Notes under the pieces: model-generated
What the model was told of the DNA's origin: nothing
The model's input: only the letters and a program-made list of their open reading frames with translations
The model's database searches: none
Position numbers and translations under genes: made by a program
From: Streptomyces sp. NRRL F-5123
Lineage (GTDB): Bacteria; Actinomycetota; Actinomycetes; Streptomycetales; Streptomycetaceae
Direction of reading: 5' to 3'
Length of the DNA stretch: 64,000 nt
NCBI RefSeq assembly: GCF_000721495.1
Contig: NZ_JOHY01000005.1
Coordinates: 1 to 64,000 of the forward strand
Shown here: positions 7,973 through 16,661 of the stretch, piece by piece
Layout: each line of letters opens with the position of its first letter
Numbering within the stretch: position 1 is the first letter of the stretch

Positions 7973-9391
7973 TCAGCGGTATTCCGCGAACCTGGGGCGG
8001 ATCCCGAGCAGGGTCAGCGCCGCCGCCAGGCCGAGCGCCCCCGCGGGTACCGCGGGCCAGCCGTCGAGGGCGCCGTGGGCGTCGGCGGCGTGCTGCGTGA
8101 AGTCGGCCAGCTGCCGGTCGGCGAGGCGCTCCAGGGTGGTGGAGAAGTCCCAGAAGTCGAAGGCGACGTTGCCGCGGCCGACCTCGGTGAGCACCACCGC
8201 GGCCGCCTCGGTGTCGCCCTTGTCCTTGAGCGAGCGCAGCCTGTCGTCGTCGGAGCGGAAGTTCGCGTAGCGGCCGAGCATGTCCTGGTAGGCGGGGCGC
8301 TCCCCTGCGGTGGCGTAGCCGTCCGGGGTCAGGAGCCCGTCGAGCCGCTTGGCGAGGGTGTCGAACTGCGCCTCGTCCGCCTCGCCGAAGGCGCTGTCGT
8401 GCACGAACCAGCGGCTCTCGGTGGCCGCGGCCTGCGAGGCGACGGCGCCGGCCTCGGCGAGGTTGGTCCAGGGCCGCAGCCCCTGGCTGCTCGCGGCGTC
8501 CACCGCGTCGGCGGCGGCGTTCATGGCCAGCGCCCCGGCCAGGGTGACGGCGAGGGTCGCGGCGGTCGCGACGAGCAGCGCCGGGTTGAAGCGCCTGCGG
8601 TAGTCGCGGGCCAGCTCCCACTGCCACCACAGCAGCAGCAGGACGGCGAGCGCGCCCAGCACCCCGACCGCCAGGCCCCAGCGCACAGCGGCGTGCCGCG
8701 CGTCGTTGCGCTGCACGTCGGCCTGCTGCTGGTAGGCCGCCGACAGGGCGTCGGCGAGCGGCAGCAGCCGGCTGTACATGATGCTGCCGGCCGAGACGTT
8801 CATGGCGACGGCGAAGCGCGGCGGGTGGCCGACGGTCTGGTCGGGGTCCTGCTCGGCGACGTAGCGGGCGCGCCCGCTGAGGTCGTCGTACTGCCCGAGG
8901 CTGTCGAGCAGCTGCGCCACCCGCGCGCCCTGGCCGGGGTCGCCGCCGAGCTTGCGGAGCAGCTCGCTCACCAGCGTGCGGTCCCGCTGCGCGGTGATCA
9001 GGGCGTTCAGCTGGTTGCCGACGATCACGTCCGGGTCGTCCGCGGAGCGGCCGGGGGCCAGGGTGTCGGCGCGCTGCGCGTCGAGGTCGGCGAGCGTGGA
9101 GCGCAGCTGCGCGGCCGCCGAGGCGCGGTCGGTCACGGTGCTGCCGAAGCGGGCGGTGGCGTGCCGTACGGAGACCGCGCCGGCGACCGCGACCGCGCAC
9201 AGGACGCCCAGCGCCACCAGGACGGCTGCGGTGCGGACGGCGAGCCGCCGCGACCCGCCGCCGGTCAGCCGCAGCCTGCGGGGCGCCCGGTAGGTCTCCG
9301 CCGGGCTCGCCGGCGCCGCCGCGGGCTCTTCGGTGTCAGGGGCCTCCTGGGCCGGCGGGGCCGTGTGAGCCGACGCCTGGGACATCGTCAT
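7973..9391 (-). CDS. Four-pass membrane protein with extracytoplasmic helical domains
   Basis: The 472-residue protein has a Pro/Ala-rich cytoplasmic N-terminus, a membrane helix near 51-75, a helical extracytoplasmic region of about 165 residues, two adjacent membrane helices (about 240-295), a second extracytoplasmic helical region and a last membrane helix near 445-465. The duplicated helix-bundle/TM layout resembles actinobacterial sensor-like proteins such as GlnX, but I cannot confirm orthology. ATG 9391 and ATG 9385 are both possible starts. Confidence 0.65.
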   Translation of the reverse strand: MTMSQASAHTAPPAQEAPDTEEPAAAPASPAETYRAPRRLRLTGGGSRRLAVRTAAVLVALGVLCAVAVAGAVSVRHATARFGSTVTDRASAAAQLRSTLADLDAQRADTLAPGRSADDPDVIVGNQLNALITAQRDRTLVSELLRKLGGDPGQGARVAQLLDSLGQYDDLSGRARYVAEQDPDQTVGHPPRFAVAMNVSAGSIMYSRLLPLADALSAAYQQQADVQRNDARHAAVRWGLAVGVLGALAVLLLLWWQWELARDYRRRFNPALLVATAATLAVTLAGALAMNAAADAVDAASSQGLRPWTNLAEAGAVASQAAATESRWFVHDSAFGEADEAQFDTLAKRLDGLLTPDGYATAGERPAYQDMLGRYANFRSDDDRLRSLKDKGDTEAAAVVLTEVGRGNVAFDFWDFSTTLERLADRQLADFTQHAADAHGALDGWPAVPAGALGLAAALTLLGIRPRFAEYR

Positions 9392-9510
9392 GCCGTGACG
9401 CTAGGCGCGGGTCGGGAAAGGGCGGTGGCCTCCGGGCGACCGCGGGGTGTCCTACGCGTAACAGAACTGCCGCGAAAGCATGGGGAGTTGGCGTCCGTGG
9501 GGGCCCGGGT

Positions 9511-9569
9511 GCGCGCGGTCAGGGGGCGTCCGCGGCGGCCCGGCGCGCGCGGTCAGGGGGCGTCCGCGG
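9511..9569 (-). repeat. Tandem duplication of the 3' end of the cytochrome b gene
   Basis: The sequence GCGCGCGGTCAGGGGGCGTC and the next five bases occur at 9511-9535 and again at 9545-9569, a 34 bp period. The second copy contains the stop codon of the cytochrome b gene; the first lies just beyond it. Confidence 0.75.
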
Positions 9570-10245
9570 GCGGGGCGGCCGGCGGCGCGGACGCCGGCCC
9601 GTCGGGCTCCTGCCCGTCGGGAGGCCGCCACAGCGGATGCTCCTCGCGCGCCCACCAGCGCGGTACGTATCCGGTGCGCAGACCGCGGCGGGCCTCGGGG
9701 TCCTGCAGCGCGAACCACACGTGCCCGGCGATGACGGCGGCGAAGACCAGCGCGAGCCAGTCGTGCACGAAGGTGGAGCCGGTGCGCCAGACCAGCGGGG
9801 CCAGCCGCGGGAACCACATGATCACCCCCGTGCCGGCCATGACCAGCAGCGCGCCGGTCGCGAAGGCGGCGTAGAGCTTCTGGCCCGCGTTGAACTTGCC
9901 CGCGAGGCTGGGCTCGCGCCTGCGGTGGCGCAGCGCGACGCGCAGCCAGCGCCAGTCGTGCGGGAAGAAGCGGCCGAGGCGGCCGGTGTCGGCGCGGAAG
10001 GCGCGCGAGGCCAGGCCGAGCAGCACGGGCAGCGGCACGGCGATCCCGGAGTACTCGTGCACGGTGACCAGGAGCCGGCGGCGGCCGACGATCTCGGCGA
10101 GCTGCGGCAGGTACAGGCACGCGCCGGTGGCGACGCACACGCCCATCAGCCAGGTGACCGAGCGGTGCACCCAGGTCTCGGCGCGGGTGAAGCGGCGCAG
10201 CCCGGTGGCGCGGGCGGGCTTCGGGCGCGGGGTCACGGCGGTCAT
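9553..10245 (-). CDS. Cytochrome b/b6-type membrane subunit
   Basis: The 230-residue protein is a four-helix di-haem cytochrome b of the formate dehydrogenase gamma/thiosulfate reductase type. Candidate haem-ligand histidines occur in TWVHRSVTW, VTVHEYSG, TFVHDWLAL and IAGHVWFAL, one per helix. It overlaps the preceding oxidoreductase gene by ATGA at 10242-10245, so the two are translationally coupled. It very likely anchors the molybdo-enzyme to the membrane and exchanges electrons with the quinone pool. Confidence 0.88.
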   Translation of the reverse strand: MTAVTPRPKPARATGLRRFTRAETWVHRSVTWLMGVCVATGACLYLPQLAEIVGRRRLLVTVHEYSGIAVPLPVLLGLASRAFRADTGRLGRFFPHDWRWLRVALRHRRREPSLAGKFNAGQKLYAAFATGALLVMAGTGVIMWFPRLAPLVWRTGSTFVHDWLALVFAAVIAGHVWFALQDPEARRGLRTGYVPRWWAREEHPLWRPPDGQEPDGPASAPPAAPPADAP

Positions 10246-11000
10246 GAGGTGGGGTCGTCGCGGCGGCCGTTGGACTTGCCCACCCAGCCGTCGACGTCGT
10301 AGCCGTAGTTCTCCCAGTAGCCGGGCCGCACGTCCTTGGTGACGGTGATGCCGGACAGCCACTTCGCGGACTTGTAGAAGTACATCGGCGCCACGTAGAG
10401 CCGGACCGGGCCGCCGTGGGCGGCGCTGACGGGCTTGTCGTCCATGGTCAGCGCCACCAGCACGTCGGCGCGGCGGGCCTGCTCCAGCGTCAGGCTCTCG
10501 GTGTAGACGCCGTCGAAGCAGGTGAAGCGGACGGCGGTGCCGGCGGAACGCACGCCGGCGGCGTCCAGCAGGGTCGACAGCCGCACCCCGGAGAAGGCGG
10601 TGTGCGGCACCCGCCAGCCGGTGACGCACTGCACGTCGCGCACCAGCCGGGTCTGCGGCAGGGCGCGCAGGTCGGCGAGCCGGTATTCGGCGGGGCGGTC
10701 CACCAGCCCGCCGAGGGTGAGGCGGTAGTCGCTCTCGCCACGGTGCGGCACGGAGTTGGAGACCGAGTAGAAGCGGAAACCGCCGCCGCCGGGCAGCAGC
10801 GAGGTCACCCCGGTGGGGTCCTTGGCGCTGACCGACGCCAGGACGGAGTCCAGCCGGTCCTGCACCGCGCCGCCGACCGCGACCCCGGCCGCGCCGAGTC
10901 CGAGCATGCCGAGCACCGTGCGCCGCCCCACGGGGCTGCCGCGGCCCTCCTCGGGTCCGGGGCCGTGGGGTGTGTCCGGTGGCGGCGTGCGGTCGTCCAT
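10242..11000 (-). CDS. Molybdopterin-dependent oxidoreductase (sulfite oxidase/MsrP-like), Tat-exported
   Basis: The 252-residue protein has a twin-arginine signal (GRRTVLGMLGLGAAG) and a sulfite-oxidase-fold domain. The conserved cysteine expected to bind molybdenum is in DVQCVTGWRV near residue 126, and HGGPVRLYV and the YKSAKW motif are family landmarks. With the coupled cytochrome b gene it forms a membrane-bound extracytoplasmic oxidoreductase; MsrP-like enzymes reduce oxidised methionine or related S/N-oxides. Substrate is not determined by sequence. Confidence 0.88.
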   Translation of the reverse strand: MDDRTPPPDTPHGPGPEEGRGSPVGRRTVLGMLGLGAAGVAVGGAVQDRLDSVLASVSAKDPTGVTSLLPGGGGFRFYSVSNSVPHRGESDYRLTLGGLVDRPAEYRLADLRALPQTRLVRDVQCVTGWRVPHTAFSGVRLSTLLDAAGVRSAGTAVRFTCFDGVYTESLTLEQARRADVLVALTMDDKPVSAAHGGPVRLYVAPMYFYKSAKWLSGITVTKDVRPGYWENYGYDVDGWVGKSNGRRDDPTS

Positions 11001-11063
11001 GGGTCGATTCGAGCACGCCGGCGGCCGTCTGGCCAGGGCCCCGGACGGTCCGTCAGGCTTCCG

Positions 11064-11882
11064 TCACATCCGGGCGGCACGCCGGGCCTGCGGCACCCGG
11101 GCCAGCAGCCGGGCGAGGGCGCCGTTGAAGGCGTCGGGGCGCTCCAGGTTGGGCATGTGGCCCGCGTCCTCGACGACGGTGAGGGTCGCGCCGGGGATGT
11201 GCCGGTGCAGGTACTCCGCGTCGGAGACGGGGGTGAAGACGTCCTCGCGGCCGACGACGACCAGGGCGGGCACCGCGATCCCGGCCAGGGTGGCGGTGTA
11301 GTCGGGGCGTTCGGCCCGGCCGCGCAGCGCGGCGGCCGCGCCCTGCGGCGGGGCGGCGAGCATCATGCGGAGCACGTGGTCGGCCACGTCGGGCCGCCGC
11401 GCGAGGGTCGCGGGGCAGACCATCGAGCCGAGCACCTCGCGGGCGTACCCGGCCGTGCCCTCGCGCTCCAGCCGGTCCGCGCGGGCGTACCGCTCCTGCC
11501 TGCCCTGCTCGGTGTCGGCCTGCGCGAAGGTGTCGGCGAGGACCAGCCCGGCGACGCGGTGCGGGAAGAGCCGGTGGAACTCCAGGGCGATCTGACCGCC
11601 CATCGACAGCCCGCACACCACCGCGTCGGCGACCCCGAGGTGGTCGAGCAGCGCCGCGAGGTCGCGGGCGAAGGTGCCGAGCGGGGTGCTGCCGGCGACG
11701 ACCTGGCTGCCGCCGTAGCCGCGCAGGTCGGGGGTGATGACCCGGTGGCCGGGGGCGGCGTCCTGCTGCGGCGCCCACATGGTGAGGTCGAAGGGGTGCC
11801 CGTGGATCAGCAGCAGGGCGCTGCCGTCGCCGCCCGTGTCGCAGTAGGTCATGCTGATGCCGTTGACGAAAGCCGTGTTCAC
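11064..11882 (-). CDS. Alpha/beta hydrolase
   Basis: The 272-residue protein is a typical alpha/beta hydrolase: oxyanion-side LLIHGHPFD, nucleophile elbow GLSMGG, acid residue in VVGREDVFTP and histidine in DAGHMPNLERP. It resembles the 3-oxoadipate enol-lactonase and haloperoxidase-like group, but the substrate is uncertain. GTG 11882 is chosen because AAGGGGGGAACC precedes it. It is divergent from a MocR-type regulator and likely its target. Confidence 0.88.
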   Translation of the reverse strand: MNTAFVNGISMTYCDTGGDGSALLLIHGHPFDLTMWAPQQDAAPGHRVITPDLRGYGGSQVVAGSTPLGTFARDLAALLDHLGVADAVVCGLSMGGQIALEFHRLFPHRVAGLVLADTFAQADTEQGRQERYARADRLEREGTAGYAREVLGSMVCPATLARRPDVADHVLRMMLAAPPQGAAAALRGRAERPDYTATLAGIAVPALVVVGREDVFTPVSDAEYLHRHIPGATLTVVEDAGHMPNLERPDAFNGALARLLARVPQARRAARM

Positions 11883-11938
11883 CTGCGGTTCCCCCCTTGT
11901 CGTGGTTACTGTCCCGATGCTAGGCAGAGGGCAATCAG

Positions 11939-11974
11939 CGGAGCAATGACCGGCTTTGATGTCGGAGCAATGAG
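11939..11974. promoter_or_regulatory. Direct repeat, candidate MocR operator
   Basis: CGGAGCAATGA occurs at 11939-11949 and 11963-11973, each followed by a CCGG within a few bases. The 24 bp period and the position between two divergent genes fit the direct-repeat operators used by MocR-type regulators. Confidence 0.5.
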
Positions 11975-11990
11975 CCGGTGCCCCGACGGG

Positions 11991-12037
11991 CGGCACGGGC
12001 GGGCGGCACGGGCGGGCGGCACGGACAGGCGGCACGG
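11991..12037. repeat. 13 bp tandem repeat upstream of the MocR-type gene
   Basis: CGGCACGG occurs at 11991, 12004, 12017 and 12030, exactly 13 bp apart, with linkers GGCGG or ACAGG. It sits just upstream of the regulator start and may be a binding array or a simple slippage repeat. Confidence 0.7.
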
Positions 12038-12055
12038 ACAGGCGGGGGAGCGGGT

Positions 12056-13399
12056 ATGGCGCGGGATTTCCGGCAGGCGGCCGACGCGGTCGCGGCGCAG
12101 ATCGCGGCGGGGCGGCTGCGTCCGGGCGACCGGCTGCCGACGCAGCGGGCGTTCGCGCGGCGGTACGGCGTCGCCGAGTCGACGGCGAGCCGGGTGTACG
12201 CCGAGCTGACCCGGCGCGGCCTGGTCGTCGGCGAGGTGGGACGCGGCACCTTCGTACGGGCCGCGGCGCCCGCCGCGGACCCGGCGCTCGCCGAGCCGGG
12301 CACCGCCCGCGTCGACCTGGAGCTCAACTACCCCGTCACGCCGGGCCAGCCGGAGGCGCTGGCCGCGGGGCTCGCCCGGCTGGCCAGGCCGGACGTGCTG
12401 GGGGCCGCGCTGGGCCCTTCCGGGGCGGGCGGTACGGCCGCGGCGCGGGCCGCGGCGGCGGAGCTGCTCGCCCGGCCGGGCTGGGCGCCGGACCCGGCGG
12501 GCGTGCTCTTCGCCGGCAACGGGCGGCAGGCGGTCGCCGCGTGCGTGGCCGCACTGGTGCGCCCCGGCGGGCGGCTGGGCGTCGAGGCGCTGACGTACCC
12601 GGTGGTCAAGGCGATCGCGGCGCGGCTCGGGGTGACCCTGGTGCCGCTGGAGTGCGACGCCGAGGGGCTGCTGCCCGGCGCGCTGCTCGCCGCGCACCGG
12701 GCCGCGCCGCTCGGCGGGCTCTACGTCCAGCCGACGCTGCACAATCCGCTGGGCACCACCATGGGGCCCGGGCGGCGGGCCGAACTGGCGGCGGCGCTGC
12801 GGGAATCGGGGCTGCCCGCCGTCGAGGACGCCATCTGGGCCTTCCTGCGGGCGGACGCGCCGCCGCCGCTGGCCGCGTACGCGCCGGAGCGGGTCGTGCT
12901 GGTCGACAGCCTCTCCAAGCGCCTCGCGCCGGGCCTGACGGCGGGCTTCGCGGCGACCCCGGCGGCGCTCACCGCGCGGGTGTCGGCCGCACTGCGCTCC
13001 GGCGGCTGGACGAGCGCCGGGTACGCGCTGGCCGCGGCGACCGGGTGGATCGGCGACGGCACCGCCGCAGCCCTGAGCGCCGCCAAGCGGGAGGACGCCC
13101 GGCTGCGCGCCGAGCTGGCCGCCGAGGCGCTGGCGGGGCTCGCCGTCCGGTCCGGCCCGTGCTCGTATTTCTGCTGGCTGGAGCTGCCGCCGCCGTGGCG
13201 GGCCGACACCTACGTGGCCGCCGCCGCCCGGCGCGGCATCGCGGTGACGCCCGCGGCGTCCTTCGTGGTGGGCTCGCACAGCACGCCGGCCGCGGTGCGG
13301 ATCGGGCTGGCCTCTCCCCCGCCGCCGGTGCTGCGCCGGGCGCTCGACACGCTGGCCGAGCTGGTGCGGACCGGCCCGGACGACCTCGGTCCGGAGTGA
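12056..13399 (+). CDS. MocR/PdxR-type regulator (GntR winged helix fused to aminotransferase domain)
   Basis: The 447-residue protein has an N-terminal GntR winged helix (about 5-70, with GDRLPTQRAFARRYGVAEST) and a fold-type I aminotransferase-like domain. The PLP-binding lysine is in VDSLSKRLAPG near residue 287, and QPTLHNPLGTTM and the final arginine strand AAVRIGLASP are conserved. Such proteins sense PLP or an amine adduct and control a divergent gene, here probably the alpha/beta hydrolase. ATG 12056 follows GGGGGAGCGGGT. Confidence 0.9.
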   Translation: MARDFRQAADAVAAQIAAGRLRPGDRLPTQRAFARRYGVAESTASRVYAELTRRGLVVGEVGRGTFVRAAAPAADPALAEPGTARVDLELNYPVTPGQPEALAAGLARLARPDVLGAALGPSGAGGTAAARAAAAELLARPGWAPDPAGVLFAGNGRQAVAACVAALVRPGGRLGVEALTYPVVKAIAARLGVTLVPLECDAEGLLPGALLAAHRAAPLGGLYVQPTLHNPLGTTMGPGRRAELAAALRESGLPAVEDAIWAFLRADAPPPLAAYAPERVVLVDSLSKRLAPGLTAGFAATPAALTARVSAALRSGGWTSAGYALAAATGWIGDGTAAALSAAKREDARLRAELAAEALAGLAVRSGPCSYFCWLELPPPWRADTYVAAAARRGIAVTPAASFVVGSHSTPAAVRIGLASPPPPVLRRALDTLAELVRTGPDDLGPE

Positions 13400-13644
13400 A
13401 CGACCCCACGGCCGGTCGGCGGCACCTGATGCCCCGCCGGCGCCCGTCCGCCCACCGAACCGGCAGGTCAGCGGTGCGACGCGCGACAAGTTGCGACATT
13501 CCCCACATCGGGTGACGCTGATATCGCATCACGGAGTGCTGAAGCAGTCACTCTAAGCAGTTCGCTCAACCGTTCCCATCGGAGCGGCGTACGGCCGGCG
13601 CCCGCATGTGCGGGACCGTCCCAGCCGCGGAGGGAGTCGCAGCC

Positions 13645-14226
13645 GTGATCATGCAAGCGGACCAGACCGACCGGACCGACCCGACCCACCGAACACCGCG
13701 CGAGTGCGTCCTCGAACTGGAGGCGCACCCGTACCGGATCCAGCAGATCCGCCGCATCGTGGCCGCGCAGCTGCGCTACTGGCGGCTCGATCCGCTGGTC
13801 CAGCCCGCCGCGAGCGCCACCAGCGAGCTGCTGGCCAACGTGCACCGGCACGCCCGGCCCGACAAGAAGTGCGGCGTCCGGCTGACCCTCGCCGACGACC
13901 GACTGACCGTGGCCGTCACCGACAGCGACCCGCGGCTGCCGCAGCTGCGGCCCGTGGAGCCGATGGCCACCACCGGGCGCGGCCTGACGATGGTCGAGGC
14001 GCTGAGCGACACGTGGGGCACCGACCTGCTGCCGGAGGACGCCGGCAAGGTCGTGTGGTTCGTGCTGCGCACGCCGGTCGCGGTGCCGACGATGCTGCCG
14101 GGCCGCAACACCGTACCGTTCGAGCGCGCCATGGCCGAGCCGCTGCCGGAGCCGGCCCTGGAGCCCGTCACCGCGCCGGTCACCGGCACGGTCCCCGAAC
14201 CGGCCGCCGTCGCTGCGGCGGCCTGA
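13645..14226 (+). CDS. ATP-binding protein (RsbW-like HATPase)
   Basis: The 193-residue protein is a GHKL ATPase of the anti-sigma/serine-kinase type: SATSELLANVHRHA is the N-box, AVTDSDPRLP the D-box and TTGRGLTMVEALSD the G-box. Streptomyces carries dozens of such standalone domains, which bind or phosphorylate STAS partners or sigma factors. The last 45 residues are a Pro/Glu/Ala tail. GTG 13645 follows GGAGGGA with 9 bp spacing; ATG 13651 is an alternative. Confidence 0.85.
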   Translation: MIMQADQTDRTDPTHRTPRECVLELEAHPYRIQQIRRIVAAQLRYWRLDPLVQPAASATSELLANVHRHARPDKKCGVRLTLADDRLTVAVTDSDPRLPQLRPVEPMATTGRGLTMVEALSDTWGTDLLPEDAGKVVWFVLRTPVAVPTMLPGRNTVPFERAMAEPLPEPALEPVTAPVTGTVPEPAAVAAAA

Positions 14227-14317
14227 CCGCGCGGGCCGCCGGTGTGGGCGCCGGCGGCACCGCGCACCGGGCGCCGCCTCCCCCGCGCATGGGGAGGCGG
14301 CGCCCGACGTACGCCCG

Positions 14318-14752
14318 TCACCCGGCCGCGACCGCCCGCAGGACATCCAGCCGGGCTGAGCGGTGCGCCGGGCTCCGGGCGGCGAGCGGCGAGCGGCGAG
14401 CGGCGAGCGGCGAGCACGCCCACCAGCAGCACCACGGCGAGCGGCAGCGGCGGGATCGCGAACGCGCCCGTGCCGGTGCCGCCGGCGGCCGGCACCAGGG
14501 CCCGGCGCCCCCGTCACCGTCACCGTCACCGTCAGGCTCGGGCCCGTCGCTGCCGGCCCGCCCACCGCCCGACGGCGCGAGACGCCCGGGTGTCCGCCGC
14601 TCTCCCGCAGCGCCCCCACCTGAGCGGTCCGCCCGGCGCGCGGGGCGGGCGTGACCGCGGTGAAGCGGCCGGCCGGGAGGCCCACCGTCACGCCGTCCAG
14701 GACCCGCACCGCGGTGTCGCCGAGGCCGTGGACCTCATCGCGTCCACCACAC
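14318..14752 (-). pseudogene. Fossil of an ABC transporter (ATPase start joined to FtsX-like permease end)
   Basis: Read on the minus strand, 14752-14650 encodes DTAVRVLDGVTVGLPAGRF, the first strands of an ABC ATPase, but the Walker A that should follow is absent. After a scrambled stretch with 6 bp (CGTCAC) and 7 bp (GGCGAGC) slippage repeats, about 14480-14420 encodes IPPLPLAVVLLVGVLAA and, in a shifted frame, 14356-14318 encodes ARLDVLRAVAAG and a stop, the hallmark C-terminus of FtsX/MacB-type permeases. An ATPase/permease pair has apparently been reduced to its two ends by internal deletion. Confidence 0.6.
14381..14416. repeat. 7 bp tandem repeat in the ABC fossil
   Basis: GGCGAGC is repeated about five times. 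It lies where the permease remnant changes frame and is a likely slippage site. Confidence 0.7.
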
Positions 14753-14849
14753 GGCGGCGGCCCCGCCGCCGGTCTCGCTGCCGGCTGCGGGGCCGCGCCG
14801 ATCGGTCGGCACGCCGACCGTCAGGCCCGATCGGTCGGCACGCGGGCCG

Positions 14850-15164
14850 TCAGGCACCGTCCTTGCCGCTGCTCCGGTCACGCGGGCTGCGGGCGAAGTG
14901 CTCCTCCAGCACCGACATGCGGCGCCAGTACTCCTCCTCGTCGATCTCGCCGGAGGCGAAGCGCCGGCCGAGCACCGCGAGCGGGCTGTGCTCGCTGCCG
15001 CCGCCCGCCGCGGGCGGCCCGAACTGCCGCCACGGGGCGCCGCGTCCGCGCCACACCGTGCGGCGCAGCACGGTGATCACGGCGGCCACCGCGAACACCC
15101 AGATCAGGGGGAAGAAGAGGATCCACGGGCCGGGCCCGCCGTCGTGCCACGCCAGGGTGTCCAT
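14850..15164 (-). CDS. SHOCT domain membrane protein
   Basis: The 104-residue protein has an N-terminal membrane helix (about 12-35, ILFFPLIWVFAVAAVITVL) and a C-terminal SHOCT motif (LGRRFASGEIDEEEYWRRM, about 66-84). SHOCT is a short oligomerisation module at the end of many actinobacterial membrane proteins. The start follows GAGGAGTT. Function unknown. Confidence 0.85.
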   Translation of the reverse strand: MDTLAWHDGGPGPWILFFPLIWVFAVAAVITVLRRTVWRGRGAPWRQFGPPAAGGGSEHSPLAVLGRRFASGEIDEEEYWRRMSVLEEHFARSPRDRSSGKDGA

Positions 15165-15420
15165 CGTCTGTCAACTCCTCGGTCCTGCCGGGTTCTCCCG
15201 ACACCACCGAGCCTCGCTTCCCCGGCCGCCGAAGTCGTCGTACGGCCAGCGGCACCGCGGCTGCTCCGCGCGGAGTACGCCGCGCCCGCCCGGCACCCCC
15301 GCGGGCGGCGCCGGGCGCAGGCCGCGGGCCTCCGGGGGCAGGCGCAGCGGGCGGCGCGGGGGGGGCGTACGCCCACCGGAACGTACGCTCCCGGCGCCGC
15401 CGTACGCCCTTCGCCCCGGG

Positions 15421-16644
15421 TCAGCCGCCGAGGACGGCCAGCGGGTCGTCGAGCACCGGCTGCCAGGCCAGCTCCGCGGCGCCCACCAGGCTGTTGTGGT
15501 CCAGCGCGCAGGCCAGCACGGGCACGCTGCCGCTGCGGCCCCACAGGCTGTGGTCGGCGACGACCGCGCGCAGCGCCTCCGGGTCGGCGTCCAGCAGGTG
15601 ACGGTGCAGCCCGCCGAGCAGGATGCGGTCCGGGTTGAGGACGTTGACGAGTCCGGCGAGGCCGCGTCCGAGCCGGTCGATCATCAGCAGCGCCGCGGCC
15701 CTGACGGCGGGGTCGGCGTACTCCGTACGCAGCAGGGCCGCGCTCTGGTCGAGCAGCGACACCTCGGGGCCCGGGGCCCGCCCGGCCGCCTCGAGGAAGG
15801 CCAGCGGGTCGGCCTCGACGTCCAGGCAGCCGCGGCTGCCGCAGTAGCAGGGCCGCCCGTCGGGCCGTACGGTGAGGTGGCCGACCTCCAGCGCGAGGCC
15901 CGAACTCCCGGTGTGCAGACGGCCGTCCAGCACCAGCGCGCCGCCCACGCCGCGGTGCCCGGAGGCGACCACCAGCAGGTGCTGCGCGCCGCGCCCCGCG
16001 CCGTGCCGGTGCTCGGCGAGGGCCGCGACGTTGACGTCGTTGCCGACGAAGGACGGGACCGGCTCGCCGTCCGGGCCCAGGATGCCCACCTCGGCGATCT
16101 TCCCGGCGAAGACCTCGGCCACCTGCGTACCGGCCGGCCAGGACAGGTGCAGCGGGTTGAGCGCGAGGCCCTCGGGCTCGGCGATCGCGGACGGCACCGC
16201 GAGGCCCGCCCCGACGCACAACCGTCCCGACTCCCGCAGCAGCCCGGCGCCCGCCTCGACAACCGCGCCCAGCACGTGGGCGGCGTCGGGCGGCACGGTC
16301 ATGGAGCCGGGCGCCGTCGCCACGATCTCGCCGCCGAGGCCCACGAGCGCGGCGCGGAAGCCGTCGGCGTGCACCTGCGCGGCGAGCGCGACCGGACCCC
16401 CGGGCGCGACGTCCAGCCGGTGCGAGGGCCGCCCCTGCGCGCCCGCCGGGCCGTTGGGCCGGGTGTCCACCCGGATCAGCCCCAGCGCTTCCAGTTCGGC
16501 GGCGACCGCTCCCGCCGTGGCCCTGGTCACCCCCAGCTCCGCGGTGAGCAGTGCGCGGGTCGCCGCACGGCCGGTGTGCACGAGCGCGAGCGCGGGGCCG
16601 AGTGCTCCGCGGCCCCGCTCCAGCCTTGTCCGAATCTGTGTCAC
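15421..16644 (-). CDS. ROK-family transcriptional regulator
   Basis: The 407-residue protein has an N-terminal winged helix (about 20-70, TRALLTAELGVTRATAGAVAAELEALGLI) and a ROK sugar-kinase-like domain with the zinc motif CYCGSRGCLD. Such NagC/XylR-type repressors usually control sugar transport. GTG 16644 is used; a longer start at GTG 16671 would overlap the divergent MFS gene. The divergent major facilitator is the likely target. Confidence 0.87.
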   Translation of the reverse strand: MTQIRTRLERGRGALGPALALVHTGRAATRALLTAELGVTRATAGAVAAELEALGLIRVDTRPNGPAGAQGRPSHRLDVAPGGPVALAAQVHADGFRAALVGLGGEIVATAPGSMTVPPDAAHVLGAVVEAGAGLLRESGRLCVGAGLAVPSAIAEPEGLALNPLHLSWPAGTQVAEVFAGKIAEVGILGPDGEPVPSFVGNDVNVAALAEHRHGAGRGAQHLLVVASGHRGVGGALVLDGRLHTGSSGLALEVGHLTVRPDGRPCYCGSRGCLDVEADPLAFLEAAGRAPGPEVSLLDQSAALLRTEYADPAVRAAALLMIDRLGRGLAGLVNVLNPDRILLGGLHRHLLDADPEALRAVVADHSLWGRSGSVPVLACALDHNSLVGAAELAWQPVLDDPLAVLGG

Positions 16645-16661
16645 CCCCCTATTCTCACTTT

